DNA of 64,000 bases from Prauserella muralis (GTDB taxonomy: Bacteria; Actinomycetota; Actinomycetes; Mycobacteriales; Pseudonocardiaceae): contig NZ_MASW01000002.1 of the NCBI RefSeq assembly GCF_003202285.1, forward strand, positions 868,001 through 932,000. The letters are read 5' to 3'. Below, piece by piece: positions 1 to 8,394 of the stretch. The notes below the pieces were generated by a model that saw only the letters and a program-made list of their open reading frames with translations, did no database searches and was not told the origin of the DNA. Position 1 is the stretch's first letter; every line of letters begins with the position of its first letter. Position numbers and translations under genes: made by a program.

Positions 1-2
1 CC

Positions 3-560
3 GAGGCCGTCTACGACCCGGAGAACTTCTCGTTCCCCCACGGCACGCACCTGTGCGCCGCCGAGGTGGACACCGAGACCGGCCGGGTGCGGCTGCGCAA
101 GTACGTGTGCGTGGACGACGTCGGCAAGGTGGTCAACCCGATCATCGTGGAAGGCCAGATGCACGGCGGGCTCGCGCAGGGCATCGCGCAGGCGCTGTTC
201 GAGGAGGCGGTGTTCGACGAGAGCGGCACCCTCACCTCGGGCACGTTCGCCGACTACCTGCTGCCCTCGGCGGCCGACCTGCCCTCGTTCACCACCGACC
301 GCACCGAGACGCCGTCGACGACGAACCCGCTGGGCGTCAAGGGCGTCGGCGAGGCGGGCACCATCGCCTCGACCCCGGCGGTCGTCAACGCCGTGGTGGA
401 CGCCGTGCGGCACTTCGGGGTGAACGACATCGAGATGCCGCTGAGCCCCATGCGGGTGTGGAAGGCGGTCCACAGCGGTGAGAAGGCCGCGGGTGGCCCC
501 GGTGCCGAGGCCGGTGGCGGTCTCGGTTCGATCGACGCGACACACGGAGGTGCGCAGTGA
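3..560 (+). CDS. coxL: Molybdenum hydroxylase large subunit, CoxL-like (3' end only)
   Basis: C-terminal 185 residues of a xanthine dehydrogenase/CO dehydrogenase-type large subunit; the 5' part lies outside the window. The visible part has the family's C-terminal landmarks: the DDVGKVVNP segment, the HGGLAQGIAQAL segment, and the GVKGVGEAGT loop whose Glu is the catalytic base of the Mo-MCD site in this superfamily. The reading frame ends in TGA that overlaps the GTG of the next gene, so translation of the medium subunit is coupled. The AYxCSFR loop that separates true form I CO dehydrogenases from other hydroxylases lies upstream and cannot be seen, so the substrate (CO or an organic compound) is undetermined. 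The subunit would act in the cytoplasm as part of a CoxLMS-type complex. Confidence 0.88.
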   Translation, partial: EAVYDPENFSFPHGTHLCAAEVDTETGRVRLRKYVCVDDVGKVVNPIIVEGQMHGGLAQGIAQALFEEAVFDESGTLTSGTFADYLLPSAADLPSFTTDRTETPSTTNPLGVKGVGEAGTIASTPAVVNAVVDAVRHFGVNDIEMPLSPMRVWKAVHSGEKAAGGPGAEAGGGLGSIDATHGGAQ

Positions 561-1411
561 TCCCCGCTCCGTTCGACTACGTAGCGCCGTCCACCGTGGA
601 CGACGCGGTGCGGGCGCTCGCCGAGGCGGGCGAGGACGCGAAGATCATCGCAGGAGGGCAGAGCCTGCTGCCGGTGCTGCGTATGCGGCTGGCCGCGCCC
701 ACCTCGCTCATCGATCTCAACCGCATCCCGGAGTTGCGGGGCGTGCGCGACGACGGTGACGCGCTGGTGATCGGGTCCATGACCACGCACTACGACGTGC
801 AGCGTGACCCGCTGATCGCCGAGCACGCCGCGCTGCTGGCGAAGGCCACCGACACGGTCGCCGACCCGCAGGTGCGCCACCGCGGCACGTTCGGCGGCTC
901 CATCGCCCACGCCGATCCGGCCGGTGACCTGCTGGCGCCCGCGCTCGCGCTGGACACCGAGATGGTGGTCGCGGGCCCGGACGGCAGGCGCACCGTGCCC
1001 GCCGCCGACTTCTTCGAGGACTTCTTCACGACCGCGCTGCGGCCGGACGAGATCCTCGTGGAGGTGCGGGTGCCCAAGCACACCGGCTGGCACGCGCACT
1101 ACGAGAAGTTCAACCGGGTCGCGCAGGCGTGGTCGATGGTCGCGGTGGCGGCCACCGTCCGCACCGACGGCGGCACCATCGCCGAGGCCAGGGTGGGGCT
1201 GACGAACATGTCCTCGGTGCCGGTGCGGGCTCGTGCGGTGGAGGAGGCGCTCGTCGGGCGTCCGGCCACCGCCGAGTCCATCCGGGCAGCCGCCGAGCAC
1301 GCGGCCGAGGGCACCAACCCGACGGTCGACGGCAACGCCGACGTCGAGTACCGGCAGCACCTCGCCAGGGTCCTCACCGGCCGCGCGATCCAGGCGGCCA
1401 TGGCAGGCTAG
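557..1411 (+). CDS. coxM: FAD-binding medium subunit of CO-dehydrogenase-like hydroxylase
   Basis: 284 aa, normal length for the CoxM/CutM family. It carries the PCMH-type FAD fold with the pyrophosphate-binding motif AGGQSLLPVL near residue 33 and the second FAD motif RGTFGGSIAHADP near residue 111; a CO_deh_flav_C domain follows. It passes electrons from the Mo/Fe-S subunits to an acceptor through FAD. The GTG start overlaps the coxL stop by four bases (GTGA), indicating one operon. A strong hairpin follows 22 nt after its stop. The physiological substrate of the complex is unknown from this window. Confidence 0.9.
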   Translation: MIPAPFDYVAPSTVDDAVRALAEAGEDAKIIAGGQSLLPVLRMRLAAPTSLIDLNRIPELRGVRDDGDALVIGSMTTHYDVQRDPLIAEHAALLAKATDTVADPQVRHRGTFGGSIAHADPAGDLLAPALALDTEMVVAGPDGRRTVPAADFFEDFFTTALRPDEILVEVRVPKHTGWHAHYEKFNRVAQAWSMVAVAATVRTDGGTIAEARVGLTNMSSVPVRARAVEEALVGRPATAESIRAAAEHAAEGTNPTVDGNADVEYRQHLARVLTGRAIQAAMAG

Positions 1412-1433
1412 GGAGAGCCGACGTAGCCGAGTA

Positions 1434-1475
1434 CCCCGGTGGCGCCGGGCCGCGAAGGCCACGGCGCCACCGGGG
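1434..1475 (+). terminator. 14-bp stem hairpin between coxM and coxG
   Basis: CCCCGGTGGCGCCG (1434-1447) pairs perfectly with 1462-1475 around a 14-nt loop, 22 nt after the coxM stop and 52 nt before the coxG start. There is no U-tract, as is usual in high-GC actinobacteria. It could terminate or attenuate transcription, lowering coxG relative to the enzyme subunits, or protect the upstream mRNA 3' end. Confidence 0.6.
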
Positions 1476-1526
1476 CGGCTGCGTCTCCGCGCAGGCTCGT
1501 CGCGTACGCAGAAAGGAGGTCGGCCC

Positions 1527-2237
1527 GTGCGGCTCGACCACGAATTCACCGTTCCCGCGCCCATCGACGAGGTGTGGAAGGCCGTGCTCGACCCGGAACG
1601 GGTGGCGCCGTGCATGCCGGGCGCCACGCTCAGCTCCGTGGAGGGGGACACGTTCAAGGGCACGGTGAAGGTCAAGCTGGGGCCGGTCTCCCTGCTCTAC
1701 AAGGGCTCCGGGGAGTTCCTGGAGAAGAACGAGAGCGAGCGCAAGCTCGTCATCAAGGCCTCCGGCAAGGACGCCAGGGGAGCGGGCACCGCCGCGGCCA
1801 CGGTCACCGTGACCCTCGCGGCCGACGGTGACTCCACCAAGGGCACGGTGGGTACCGACCTCAACGTCACCGGCAGGCCCGCCCAGTTCGGCCGCGGCAT
1901 GATCTCCGAGGTGGGCGGCAAGATCCTCGACACGTTCGCCGCGAACCTCGCCGACATGCTCGGCGGTGCGGGCAAGGACACCACGCCGGGGCAGGCCGAG
2001 CAGCCTGCCACCGCCAGCGGCGCCGGTGCCGCCGCGCCGCAGGCGGAGGCGGAGAAGCCGAAGCTGGAGAGCGTCAAGCCCGCAGGCGAGGCGCCGCAGC
2101 AGGCCAGGGAGGCCGAGGCGATCGACCTGTTCGACTACGCGGGCGCCTCCGTGGCCAAGCGCCTCGCACCCGTGGTGGCGGGCCTGGCGGCGCTGTTCGC
2201 CGTCATCGCGATCGTGCGAGCCCTTCGCCGCCGCTGA
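1527..2237 (+). CDS. coxG: CoxG-like SRPBCC protein with C-terminal membrane anchor
   Basis: 236 aa from a GTG preceded by an AAAGGAGG ribosome site; the longer open frame upstream has no coding look. Residues 1 to about 150 form an SRPBCC/CoxG lipid-binding domain (FTVPAPIDEVWKAVLDPERV, PGATL). An Ala/Pro/Glu-rich linker of about 60 residues follows, then a single hydrophobic helix (AGLAALFAVIAIV) ending RALRRR, so the domain is tethered to the inner face of the membrane. In the family, CoxG links Mo-CO dehydrogenase to the membrane and has been reported to deliver quinone to it. The linker-plus-anchor layout here fits that role. The 88-nt palindromic repeat array starts 15 nt after the stop. 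Confidence 0.85.
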   Translation: MRLDHEFTVPAPIDEVWKAVLDPERVAPCMPGATLSSVEGDTFKGTVKVKLGPVSLLYKGSGEFLEKNESERKLVIKASGKDARGAGTAAATVTVTLAADGDSTKGTVGTDLNVTGRPAQFGRGMISEVGGKILDTFAANLADMLGGAGKDTTPGQAEQPATASGAGAAAPQAEAEKPKLESVKPAGEAPQQAREAEAIDLFDYAGASVAKRLAPVVAGLAALFAVIAIVRALRRR

Positions 2238-2252
2238 CCCCGGAGCCGATCG

Positions 2253-2340
2253 AGCTCCCCAATGCCACATTCGTAGCGCTCAACGCCACGAATGCCGCAT
2301 TGGTGGCGTTGAACGTGACCAATGCCGCATTGGGGAGCTT
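2253..2340. repeat. Palindromic repeat array, family A, copy 1
   Basis: 88-nt element bounded by 12-bp inverted ends AGCTCCCCAATG / CATTGGGGAGCT. Inside, three AATGC-n-GCATT palindromes alternate with two GTGGCGTTGAACG-type palindromes, so the whole element can fold as one long or several short hairpins. It begins 15 nt after the coxG stop. Near-identical arrays occur at 19474-19560 and 40850-40936. Position and symmetry suggest a transcription-termination or 3'-end element; mobility is possible but no transposase is linked to it. Confidence 0.85.
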
Positions 2341-2385
2341 GCGGCGGGACGGAAGCACCGTGCCGCGGTCGCGGTTGTACCCGGT

Positions 2386-3456
2386 ATGCGGGCTGATCAC
2401 GTCACGGACGTCGCCGTCATCGGCGCGGGGCAGGCGGGGCTTTCTGCCGCGTACTTCCTGCGCAGGGCCGGTCTGGCCAACGGCTCGGGTTTCGTCGTGC
2501 TCGACCACGGCAAGCGCGCGGGCGGGGCGTGGCAGTACCGCTGGCCGTCGTTGAAGCTGGGCAGGGTGCACGGCATCCACGATCTGCCAGGACTGGCCCT
2601 TGGCGAGCAGGACACCACCCGGCCTGCGTCGGAGGTCGTGTCCGAGTACTTCGACCGCTACGAGCGCGTGTTCGACCTGCCGGTGCACCGGCCCGTGGAC
2701 GTGTTGTCGGTGCGCTACGCCGACGACCACCGCTTCCTCGTCGAGAGCGCCACGGAGACCTGGCTCGCGCGGGGCGTCATCAACGCGACGGGCACGTGGG
2801 ACCGCCCGTTCTGGCCGTACTACCCGGGCCAGGAGACGTTCGCGGGCAGGCAGCTGCACACCGCCGACTACAGCGGCGCCGAGGAGTTCCGCGGCAAGCA
2901 CGTCGTGGTGGTCGGCGGCGGCACGTCGGCCGTGCAGCACCTGCTCGAGATCGCGCCGGTGGCCCGCGGCACGACGTGGGTGACCCGCAGGCCGCCGGAG
3001 TTCCTCGACCGCGAGTTCACCCCGGAATACGGGCGCCAGGTCGTGGCCGAGGTGGACCGCAGGGTGCGCGAGGGCAAACCGCCACGCAGCGTCGTCGGCG
3101 TCACCGGCCTGATGCTCACCCCGGAGGTCCGGGCGGCAAGGGAGACCGGGGTCCTCGACCGCGAACCGATGTTCACCCGCATCACGCCGCGCGGCGTCGT
3201 GTGGGCCGACGGCACCGAGCAGCGCGCCGACGTGATCCTGTGGGCGACCGGCTTCCGTGCCGCCCTCGACCATCTGGCGCCGCTGCGGCTGCGCGAGCCC
3301 GGTGGCGGCATCCGGATGTCCGGCACGCGGGCGGTGCGCGAGCCACGCCTGCACCTCGTGGGCTACGGGCCGTCGGCGAGCACGATTGGCGCCAACCGCG
3401 CCGGGCGCAGCGCCGTGCACGAGCTGCTCGGCCTGCTGTCCCCGGCCGCCGCGTAG
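2386..3456 (+). CDS. FAD/NAD(P)-dependent monooxygenase-like oxidoreductase
   Basis: 356 aa from ATG at 2386; the frame runs open upstream only because it reads through the repeat array and coxG. It has an N-terminal FAD Rossmann motif VAVIGAGQAGLSAAYFLRR, a second nucleotide-binding motif VVVVGGGTSAVQHL near residue 175, and the WATGF motif near residue 290 that is characteristic of flavin-containing and Baeyer-Villiger-type monooxygenases. A soluble NAD(P)H-using flavoprotein is expected; the substrate is unknown. No clear Shine-Dalgarno is visible, and the gene is separated from coxG by the repeat, so independent transcription is likely. A short VOC-like remnant follows. Confidence 0.8.
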   Translation: MRADHVTDVAVIGAGQAGLSAAYFLRRAGLANGSGFVVLDHGKRAGGAWQYRWPSLKLGRVHGIHDLPGLALGEQDTTRPASEVVSEYFDRYERVFDLPVHRPVDVLSVRYADDHRFLVESATETWLARGVINATGTWDRPFWPYYPGQETFAGRQLHTADYSGAEEFRGKHVVVVGGGTSAVQHLLEIAPVARGTTWVTRRPPEFLDREFTPEYGRQVVAEVDRRVREGKPPRSVVGVTGLMLTPEVRAARETGVLDREPMFTRITPRGVVWADGTEQRADVILWATGFRAALDHLAPLRLREPGGGIRMSGTRAVREPRLHLVGYGPSASTIGANRAGRSAVHELLGLLSPAAA

Positions 3457-3460
3457 GGCC

Positions 3461-3595
3461 GTGCCGCTACGGTCGCTGCCGCCCCGGGCGGCAGGGCGCG
3501 GCGACGTGCGGGCGCACCTGCTGCCTGCCAATGGCTACGACGAGTCGTGCATCGTGAGGCCGGACATCGAGGGCAACGAGTTCTGTCTCGACTGA
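3461..3595 (+). pseudogene. Remnant of a glyoxalase/VOC-family gene (3' end)
   Basis: Directly after the monooxygenase, one frame ends in VRPDIEGNEFCLD, which matches the usual C-terminal signature (D-P-E-G-N-E-F-C) of VOC/glyoxalase-like proteins. Upstream residues are not recognisable and the frame has no start or ribosome site of its own because it runs back inside the preceding gene in another frame. I read it as the surviving tail of a deleted VOC gene. It could be chance, since the signature is only about 13 residues. Confidence 0.4.
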
Positions 3596-3607
3596 CGTGA
3601 GCCCCGC

Positions 3608-4198
3608 TCACCCGCCGTCCGAGCGGGCGGACGCGGCCGCGCGGATCACGCCCTCGATGGCGCCGCCGATGCGCTCGGCGGCGCGGTCGGGGTCGGGCCT
3701 GCCCGCGTCGAGCCACGCGATCACGGCTTCCCACGCCACGACGGGCACCAGGCGTGCCGCCCAGTCCTGCCACGCCGTCTCGGGGATGGTCTCCGTGAGG
3801 TGGCGGTGCGCGATGTCCGTCGACGCTGCGCGGATGCCGTCGACGACGTCGCGGAACTCCGGTTCGCGGGCGGCGTGGCGGAACAGCAGCCGGAATCCGT
3901 CCGGGTCGGCGGAGGCCGCCCGCAGCAGTGCGGGAACGGACGTCTCGTCGTAGCTGCCGGTGCCGACGGCGTCGGCCAGACGGGTGCAGGCGCGATCGAG
4001 CACGCAGCGGTAGAGGTCGGCCTTCGACGCGAAATGCCGGTAGAGGATCACGTGGGTGATCCCGGCCTCGGCGGCCACGTCGTCGAGGCCGGTCGCGGCG
4101 TAGCCGGTGCGGGCGAAGGCGCGGGTGGCCGCCGCGAGGATCTGCTCTCGCCGCTCGGCGCGCGGCAGGCGGCGCGCGGTCTGCCGATCCGCGGCCAT
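3608..4198 (-). CDS. TetR-family transcriptional regulator
   Basis: 196 aa. The ATG at 4198 is chosen over one 21 nt upstream because GGAGG lies immediately ahead of it. Residues 13-60 form the TetR helix-turn-helix (REQILAAATRAFARTGYAATGLDDVAAEAGITHVILYRHF split over helices 1-4, with the recognition-helix pattern ILYRHFASKADLY). The C-terminal ligand domain is divergent. It is divergent from the P450 gene across an unusually AT-rich 88-nt region, so it probably controls the P450/oxidoreductase pair and itself. The inducer is unknown. Confidence 0.88.
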   Translation of the reverse strand: MAADRQTARRLPRAERREQILAAATRAFARTGYAATGLDDVAAEAGITHVILYRHFASKADLYRCVLDRACTRLADAVGTGSYDETSVPALLRAASADPDGFRLLFRHAAREPEFRDVVDGIRAASTDIAHRHLTETIPETAWQDWAARLVPVVAWEAVIAWLDAGRPDPDRAAERIGGAIEGVIRAAASARSDGG

Positions 4199-4286
4199 CA
4201 CCACCTCCTCGTTGTTCAACCGAGACTATACTTCTGCTATGTTCAATCAATCTTATACAATTTGTCTTTGACAGAATCGAGCCGCC
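4199..4286. promoter_or_regulatory. AT-rich divergent promoter region between TetR gene and P450
   Basis: This 88-nt stretch is far more AT-rich than its surroundings. It contains TATACA-like (about 4254) and, on the opposite strand, TATAGT-like (about 4226-4231) -10 elements, and two direct copies of GTTCAA at 4214 and 4241. These direct repeats are the best operator candidates for the adjacent TetR protein. No perfect palindrome was found. Confidence 0.45.
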
Positions 4287-5462
4287 ATGAGCGATCCGAT
4301 CCAGCTGCCGTTCGAGCAGGCGCATCCGCTGCACCTCGCGCCCGAGCTGCGCAGGTTGCGGTCACAGGGCACACCGCACCGGGTCCGCACGGCGGTCGGC
4401 GACGAGGCATGGCTGGTCACCGGGCATGCCGCGGTACGCCGCCTGCTGGACGACGACCGGCTCGGGCGGGCCCATCCCGAGCCGGAGGCCGCGGCGCGGG
4501 TCGGCGAGTCGGCGCTGTTCGGCGGCCCGATGGGCAACGCCGACACCGAGCACGCCGACCATGCCCGGATGCGCGCGCTGCTCCAGCCGCACTTCACGCC
4601 CGGACGCCTGCGGGCTCTGCGCCCCCGGATCGACGCACTGGCCTGCCGCCTGCTGGAGGAGATGGCCGAGCAGGGACCTCCCGCCGACCTGCACGCCGCC
4701 GTGGCCGTCCCCCTGCCGATCCTGGTGATCTGCGAGCTGCTCGGCGTGCCCTACGAGGACCGCGATCGGTTCCGCGCATGGACGGCCGAGGCCGCCAACA
4801 CCCGGGACCGTGCGCGGTCGGAGCACGGTCTTGGCGAGCTGTTCGCCTACGGGCAGCGGCTGGTCGCCCGCAAGCGCGACGACCCGGGTGACGACGTGAT
4901 CTCCCGCCTGTGCGCGACCGAAGGCGTCTCGGATGCCGAGGCCGCGATGTTGTCGATGGCGTTGCTCTTCGCCGGGCACGAGACCACGGTGGTGCAGATC
5001 GGGCTCGGGGCACTGGCGCTGCTGGCCGACCGACGTCAGTGGCAGGCGCTCGCCGACGACCCGGACCTGGTGCCGGACGCGGTGGAGGAGCTGCTGCGGG
5101 CCCCGCACCGCGGCGGGGCCGGGATTCCCCGGTACGCGCGCACGGAACTCGACATCGGGGGCGTCACCGTCCGCGCGGGCGACCTCGTGCTGCTGCACAC
5201 CGGCGCGGCCAACCACGACCCCGCGGTCTTTCCCGACCCCGGCCGCGTCGACGTCACCCGTGCCGCGGGGGCACACCTGACGTTCGGGCACGGCGCCCGG
5301 TACTGCCTCGGCGCGCCGCTCGCGCGGCTCGAACTGCGGACCGTGTTCGCCCGGCTCGTCGAGCGCTTTCCCACCCTGCGTCTCGCCGTGGACGCCGAGG
5401 AGCTGACCGTGCGTCCCGACACGCTGACGGGCGGGCTGGCGGAGCTGCCGATCCGGTGGTGA
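4287..5462 (+). CDS. Cytochrome P450
   Basis: 391 aa, a typical soluble actinobacterial class I P450. Motifs in order: the I-helix oxygen-binding AGHETT near residue 230, the K-helix EELL, and the heme-binding loop FGHGARYCLG with the axial thiolate at Cys340. It would hydroxylate or epoxidise a small molecule using electrons from a ferredoxin/reductase pair; no ferredoxin is adjacent, though a ferredoxin-reductase-like gene lies at 26981. It is divergent from a TetR gene and is followed after 62 nt by a quinone-oxidoreductase-like gene, likely in one transcript. The substrate cannot be deduced. Confidence 0.93.
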   Translation: MSDPIQLPFEQAHPLHLAPELRRLRSQGTPHRVRTAVGDEAWLVTGHAAVRRLLDDDRLGRAHPEPEAAARVGESALFGGPMGNADTEHADHARMRALLQPHFTPGRLRALRPRIDALACRLLEEMAEQGPPADLHAAVAVPLPILVICELLGVPYEDRDRFRAWTAEAANTRDRARSEHGLGELFAYGQRLVARKRDDPGDDVISRLCATEGVSDAEAAMLSMALLFAGHETTVVQIGLGALALLADRRQWQALADDPDLVPDAVEELLRAPHRGGAGIPRYARTELDIGGVTVRAGDLVLLHTGAANHDPAVFPDPGRVDVTRAAGAHLTFGHGARYCLGAPLARLELRTVFARLVERFPTLRLAVDAEELTVRPDTLTGGLAELPIRW

Positions 5463-5524
5463 GCGCCGTCGCATCGCATCCGGGCGTGGGAATGCCAGGG
5501 CCGAGCCGGGCTGTTGCGCGAGGT

Positions 5525-6448
5525 ATGAAGGCGATCGTGATGCAGCGCTACGGTGGTCCGGACGAGCTGCGCCTCGGCGAGCATCCCGACCCGAAGGTGG
5601 CGCCGGGCGAGGTACTGGTGCGGGTGAAGGCCGCGGGCGTCAACCCGGTGGACTGGAAGATCGGCGCGGGCTACCTGGACGCCGTGATGGAGGTCCGCTT
5701 TCCGCTCATCCCCGGCTGGGACATCTCCGGTGTCGTCGAGGCCGTCGGCCTGGACGTCGACGAGTTCGCGGTGGGCGACGAGGTGATCGGCTACATCCGC
5801 AAGGACCAGGTCGAGCTGGGCGCGTACGCGGAGCTGGTCGCGGCCAACGTCCGCCTGCTCGCGCACAAGCCCGCCGCGCTGGACTGGCCGCAGGCGGCCG
5901 GGTTGCCGCTGGCCGGGCTCACCGCCCACCAGTCGCTGCGGCGGGTGCAGGTCGGCAAGGACGACACCGTCCTCGTGCACGCGGCCGCCGGGGGCGTCGG
6001 CTCACTGGCCACGCAGCTCGCCGTCGCCGCGGGCGCGCGCGTGCTCGGCACCGCGAGCGAGCGCAACCACGACTTCCTGCGGGAGCTGGGCGCCGAGCCG
6101 GTGACCTACGGCGACGGGCTGGCCGCCCGGGTGCGGGAGCTGGCGCCCGGTGGGGTGGACGCCGCGCTGGACTTCGTCGGCGGAGATGCCGTGGAGGTCT
6201 CCCGGGAGCTCGTCCGGGACGCCTCCCGGATCGCGTCGATCACCGACCCGCAGGTGGCCGAGTCCGGTGGTCAGTACGTGTGGGTCCGCCCGAGCGTGGC
6301 CGATCTGACGGAGCTGGGGCGCCTGGCCGACGAGGGCGCGCTGACCGTGCCTGTCGAGACGACACTGCCGCTGGCCGAGGCCGCCGAGGCATGGCGGCAG
6401 AGCCAGTCCGGCCGCACCCGCGGCAAGCTGGTCCTCACCGTCGGCTGA
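5525..6448 (+). CDS. NADP-dependent zinc-independent alcohol dehydrogenase/quinone oxidoreductase (MDR family)
   Basis: 307 aa medium-chain dehydrogenase/reductase of the quinone oxidoreductase type. It starts with the typical MKAIVMQRYGGPDELRL. The GroES-like domain is followed by the nucleotide-binding motif VHAAAGGVGSLATQLA near residue 145; the structural-zinc cysteines of alcohol dehydrogenases are absent. An in-frame GTG at 5459 overlaps the P450 stop and would add 22 residues; the ATG at 5525 is preferred because homologues begin there, although its ribosome site is poor. It likely reduces an enone or quinone using NADPH, perhaps processing the P450 product. Confidence 0.85.
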   Translation: MKAIVMQRYGGPDELRLGEHPDPKVAPGEVLVRVKAAGVNPVDWKIGAGYLDAVMEVRFPLIPGWDISGVVEAVGLDVDEFAVGDEVIGYIRKDQVELGAYAELVAANVRLLAHKPAALDWPQAAGLPLAGLTAHQSLRRVQVGKDDTVLVHAAAGGVGSLATQLAVAAGARVLGTASERNHDFLRELGAEPVTYGDGLAARVRELAPGGVDAALDFVGGDAVEVSRELVRDASRIASITDPQVAESGGQYVWVRPSVADLTELGRLADEGALTVPVETTLPLAEAAEAWRQSQSGRTRGKLVLTVG

Positions 6449-6462
6449 CCCGGCGGCCGCGG

Positions 6463-6891
6463 TCAGCGCCGCTGGTCGTGGATGGCCGTGCCGGCGTTGA
6501 GGCGGGAGTGGTAGCGCTCGTGCGCCTCGGCCACCAGGTCGGGGCTGACCCACGCCACCGGCCGCGGGTCCACGATCAGCGGCTCGTTGTCCGGCCCGAA
6601 GTCCACCGGGCGGCCGGACAGCAGCCAGGGCCGCGCGCCCTCCCGCAGCTCCCGCAGGTACTGGCACACGCGGCGGGCCAGCCAGTCCTCCAGCGGCAGC
6701 GTCCACCAGCCCGGCGCCGCGAGCGGGTTCACCGACACCCCGGGCATCACCAGCCCGCTCTCGTGGTCGGTGCTGGCGTGCATGCTGTCGGCCTCCGGCC
6801 CCGGGGAGTAGCGCAGGTACGGCGCGACGCCCAGCGTCACCAGCTCGCCCAGCTCGGCGAGGGTGTGCACCGTGAACATCTCCGCGGCCAT
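6463..6891 (-). CDS. Conserved hypothetical protein, DUF6098-like
   Basis: 142 aa with no signal peptide or membrane segment. Conserved-looking stretches are the N-terminal LAELGELV, LYLRYSPGP-type region, and PWWTLPLEDWLARRVCQYLRELRE-type Trp-rich helix (here APGWWTLPLEDWLARRVCQY). From memory this matches the actinobacterial DUF6098 family, which has no known function. It is convergent with the oxidoreductase gene (14 nt apart) and upstream of the permease on the same strand. Confidence 0.6.
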   Translation of the reverse strand: MAAEMFTVHTLAELGELVTLGVAPYLRYSPGPEADSMHASTDHESGLVMPGVSVNPLAAPGWWTLPLEDWLARRVCQYLRELREGARPWLLSGRPVDFGPDNEPLIVDPRPVAWVSPDLVAEAHERYHSRLNAGTAIHDQRR

Positions 6892-6940
6892 GCCGCACGA
6901 ATTCCCTCGCCGCCGCGCGCCAAACCCCAGTCGCTTGGTG

Positions 6941-6954
6941 AGGGGCGTGCCCCT
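6941..6954 (-). terminator. Short hairpin abutting the permease stop codon
   Basis: AGGGG (6941-6945) and CCCCT (6950-6954) flank a 4-nt loop directly 3' of the permease stop on the minus strand. It is weak but well placed for termination. Confidence 0.35.
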
Positions 6955-8394
6955 TCAGTTGCGGTCGAGTTCGTGCTCGGCGCGCTCGATGACGGCGAAC
7001 TCCTCCTCGGGCGCGGCGGCCACCAGGCGGTGGCGGCTGTAGAACCAGAAGTACGCCAGCGCGGCCACGAAGATGCCCGCCGTGATGGCGGCGGCGATCT
7101 CGTCCACCACGAACGTCGCGACGACGGCGGCCAGCGCCAGCACCAGCGCGACCGACGTCGTGACGACCCCGCCCGGCGTGCGGTACGGCCGCGGCAGGTC
7201 CGGCTCCCGGACCCGCAGCACGATGTGCGACAGGTTCAGCAGCACGTAGGACACCGTGGCGCCGAACACCGCGATGTTGATGAGCAGCGCGCCGTCCTGC
7301 GTGGCCGCGGCGAGCACGAATCCCACCGTGCCGGGCACGATCAGCGCCAGGTACGGCGTCTTGCGCTTGCCGGTGCGCGACAGCCACCGCGGCAGGTAGC
7401 TGGCGCGCGACAGGGCGAACAGCTGCCGCGAGTACGCGTAGATGATCGAGAAGAAGCTCGCGACGAGCCCGGCGAGCCCGACGTAGTTGATGAACTGGGC
7501 GAGGAAGTTGTCGCCGCCGTAGGCCGCGCGCACCGCTTCGGGCAGCGGGTTGTCCGACGTCGCGATGGCGCTGGAGCCCGCCGCGCCGGGCGCGATGACG
7601 AGGATCAGCGCCGCGAACACCACGAGCGCGCCCATCCCGGCGATGATGCCGCGCGGCATGTCGCGCTTCGGGTCCCGTGCCTCCTCGGCGGCCAGCGGCA
7701 CGCCCTCGATGGCGAGGAAGAACCAGATGCCGTACACCAGCGCGGCCATCGCGCCGCCGATGCCGAACGGCAGGAACGAGCTGGCCCCGGCCGCCGAGGC
7801 GTCGGGCACGATGTCGAAGAGCTTGTCGACGGAGAACTTCGGGATCATGCCCACGACGAACGCCACCAGCGCCACCACCGCGACGGCGGTGATCGCGAAC
7901 ATCACCCGCAGCGCCTCGCCGACGCCGTAGAGGTGGATGCCGATGAAGATCACGTAGCAGGCGAGGAAGACCGGCCAGCTGTTGGTGAGCCCGAACAGCC
8001 CGAGGGTCTCGGTGTAGCCGCCGATGAAGATCGCGATCGCGGCGGGGGCGATCGCGTACTCGATGAGGATCGCGATGCCGGTGGCGAACCCGCCGAGCGG
8101 GCCCAGCGCGCGGCGCGCGAAACCGTACCCCGCGCCCGCGACGGGCATGGCCGAGGACATCTCGGCCAGCCCGAAGACCATGCAGCCGTACATGATCGCC
8201 ATCAGCACCGTGGCGATGAGCAGCCCGCCCCAGCCGCCCTCGCCGAGGCCGAAGTTCCAGCCCGCGAAGTCACCGGAGATGACGTACGAGACGCCCAGCC
8301 CGGCCAGCAGCAGCCAGCCCGCGGCACCCCGCTTGAGCTGCCGGTGCTGGAGATAACTCGGGTCGACCTCGCTGTACTCGACGTGCTCGGGCAT
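6955..8394 (-). CDS. Ethanolamine-type amino-acid/polyamine permease (APC family)
   Basis: 479 aa, about 12 membrane helices. The ATG at 8394 has GAGGAGG upstream; the longer frame to 8490 lacks a ribosome site. The N-terminus (YLQHRQLKRGAAGWLLLAG, then VSYVISGDFAGWNFGLGEGG) closely resembles the ethanolamine permease subfamily (TIGR00908-like) of the APC superfamily. The protein would import ethanolamine or a related amine by proton or cation coupling. It is divergent from the glutamine-synthetase-like ligase at 8586, sharing a regulatory region of about 190 nt, which supports uptake of that ligase's substrate. Confidence 0.85.
   Translation of the reverse strand: MPEHVEYSEVDPSYLQHRQLKRGAAGWLLLAGLGVSYVISGDFAGWNFGLGEGGWGGLLIATVLMAIMYGCMVFGLAEMSSAMPVAGAGYGFARRALGPLGGFATGIAILIEYAIAPAAIAIFIGGYTETLGLFGLTNSWPVFLACYVIFIGIHLYGVGEALRVMFAITAVAVVALVAFVVGMIPKFSVDKLFDIVPDASAAGASSFLPFGIGGAMAALVYGIWFFLAIEGVPLAAEEARDPKRDMPRGIIAGMGALVVFAALILVIAPGAAGSSAIATSDNPLPEAVRAAYGGDNFLAQFINYVGLAGLVASFFSIIYAYSRQLFALSRASYLPRWLSRTGKRKTPYLALIVPGTVGFVLAAATQDGALLINIAVFGATVSYVLLNLSHIVLRVREPDLPRPYRTPGGVVTTSVALVLALAAVVATFVVDEIAAAITAGIFVAALAYFWFYSRHRLVAAAPEEEFAVIERAEHELDRN

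Noticed and set aside
1966-2385. Apparent N-terminal extension of the flavin monooxygenase through the repeat array
   Set aside because: The extension reads coxG in another frame and the repeats; the FAD motif is normally near the N-terminus, as with ATG 2386.
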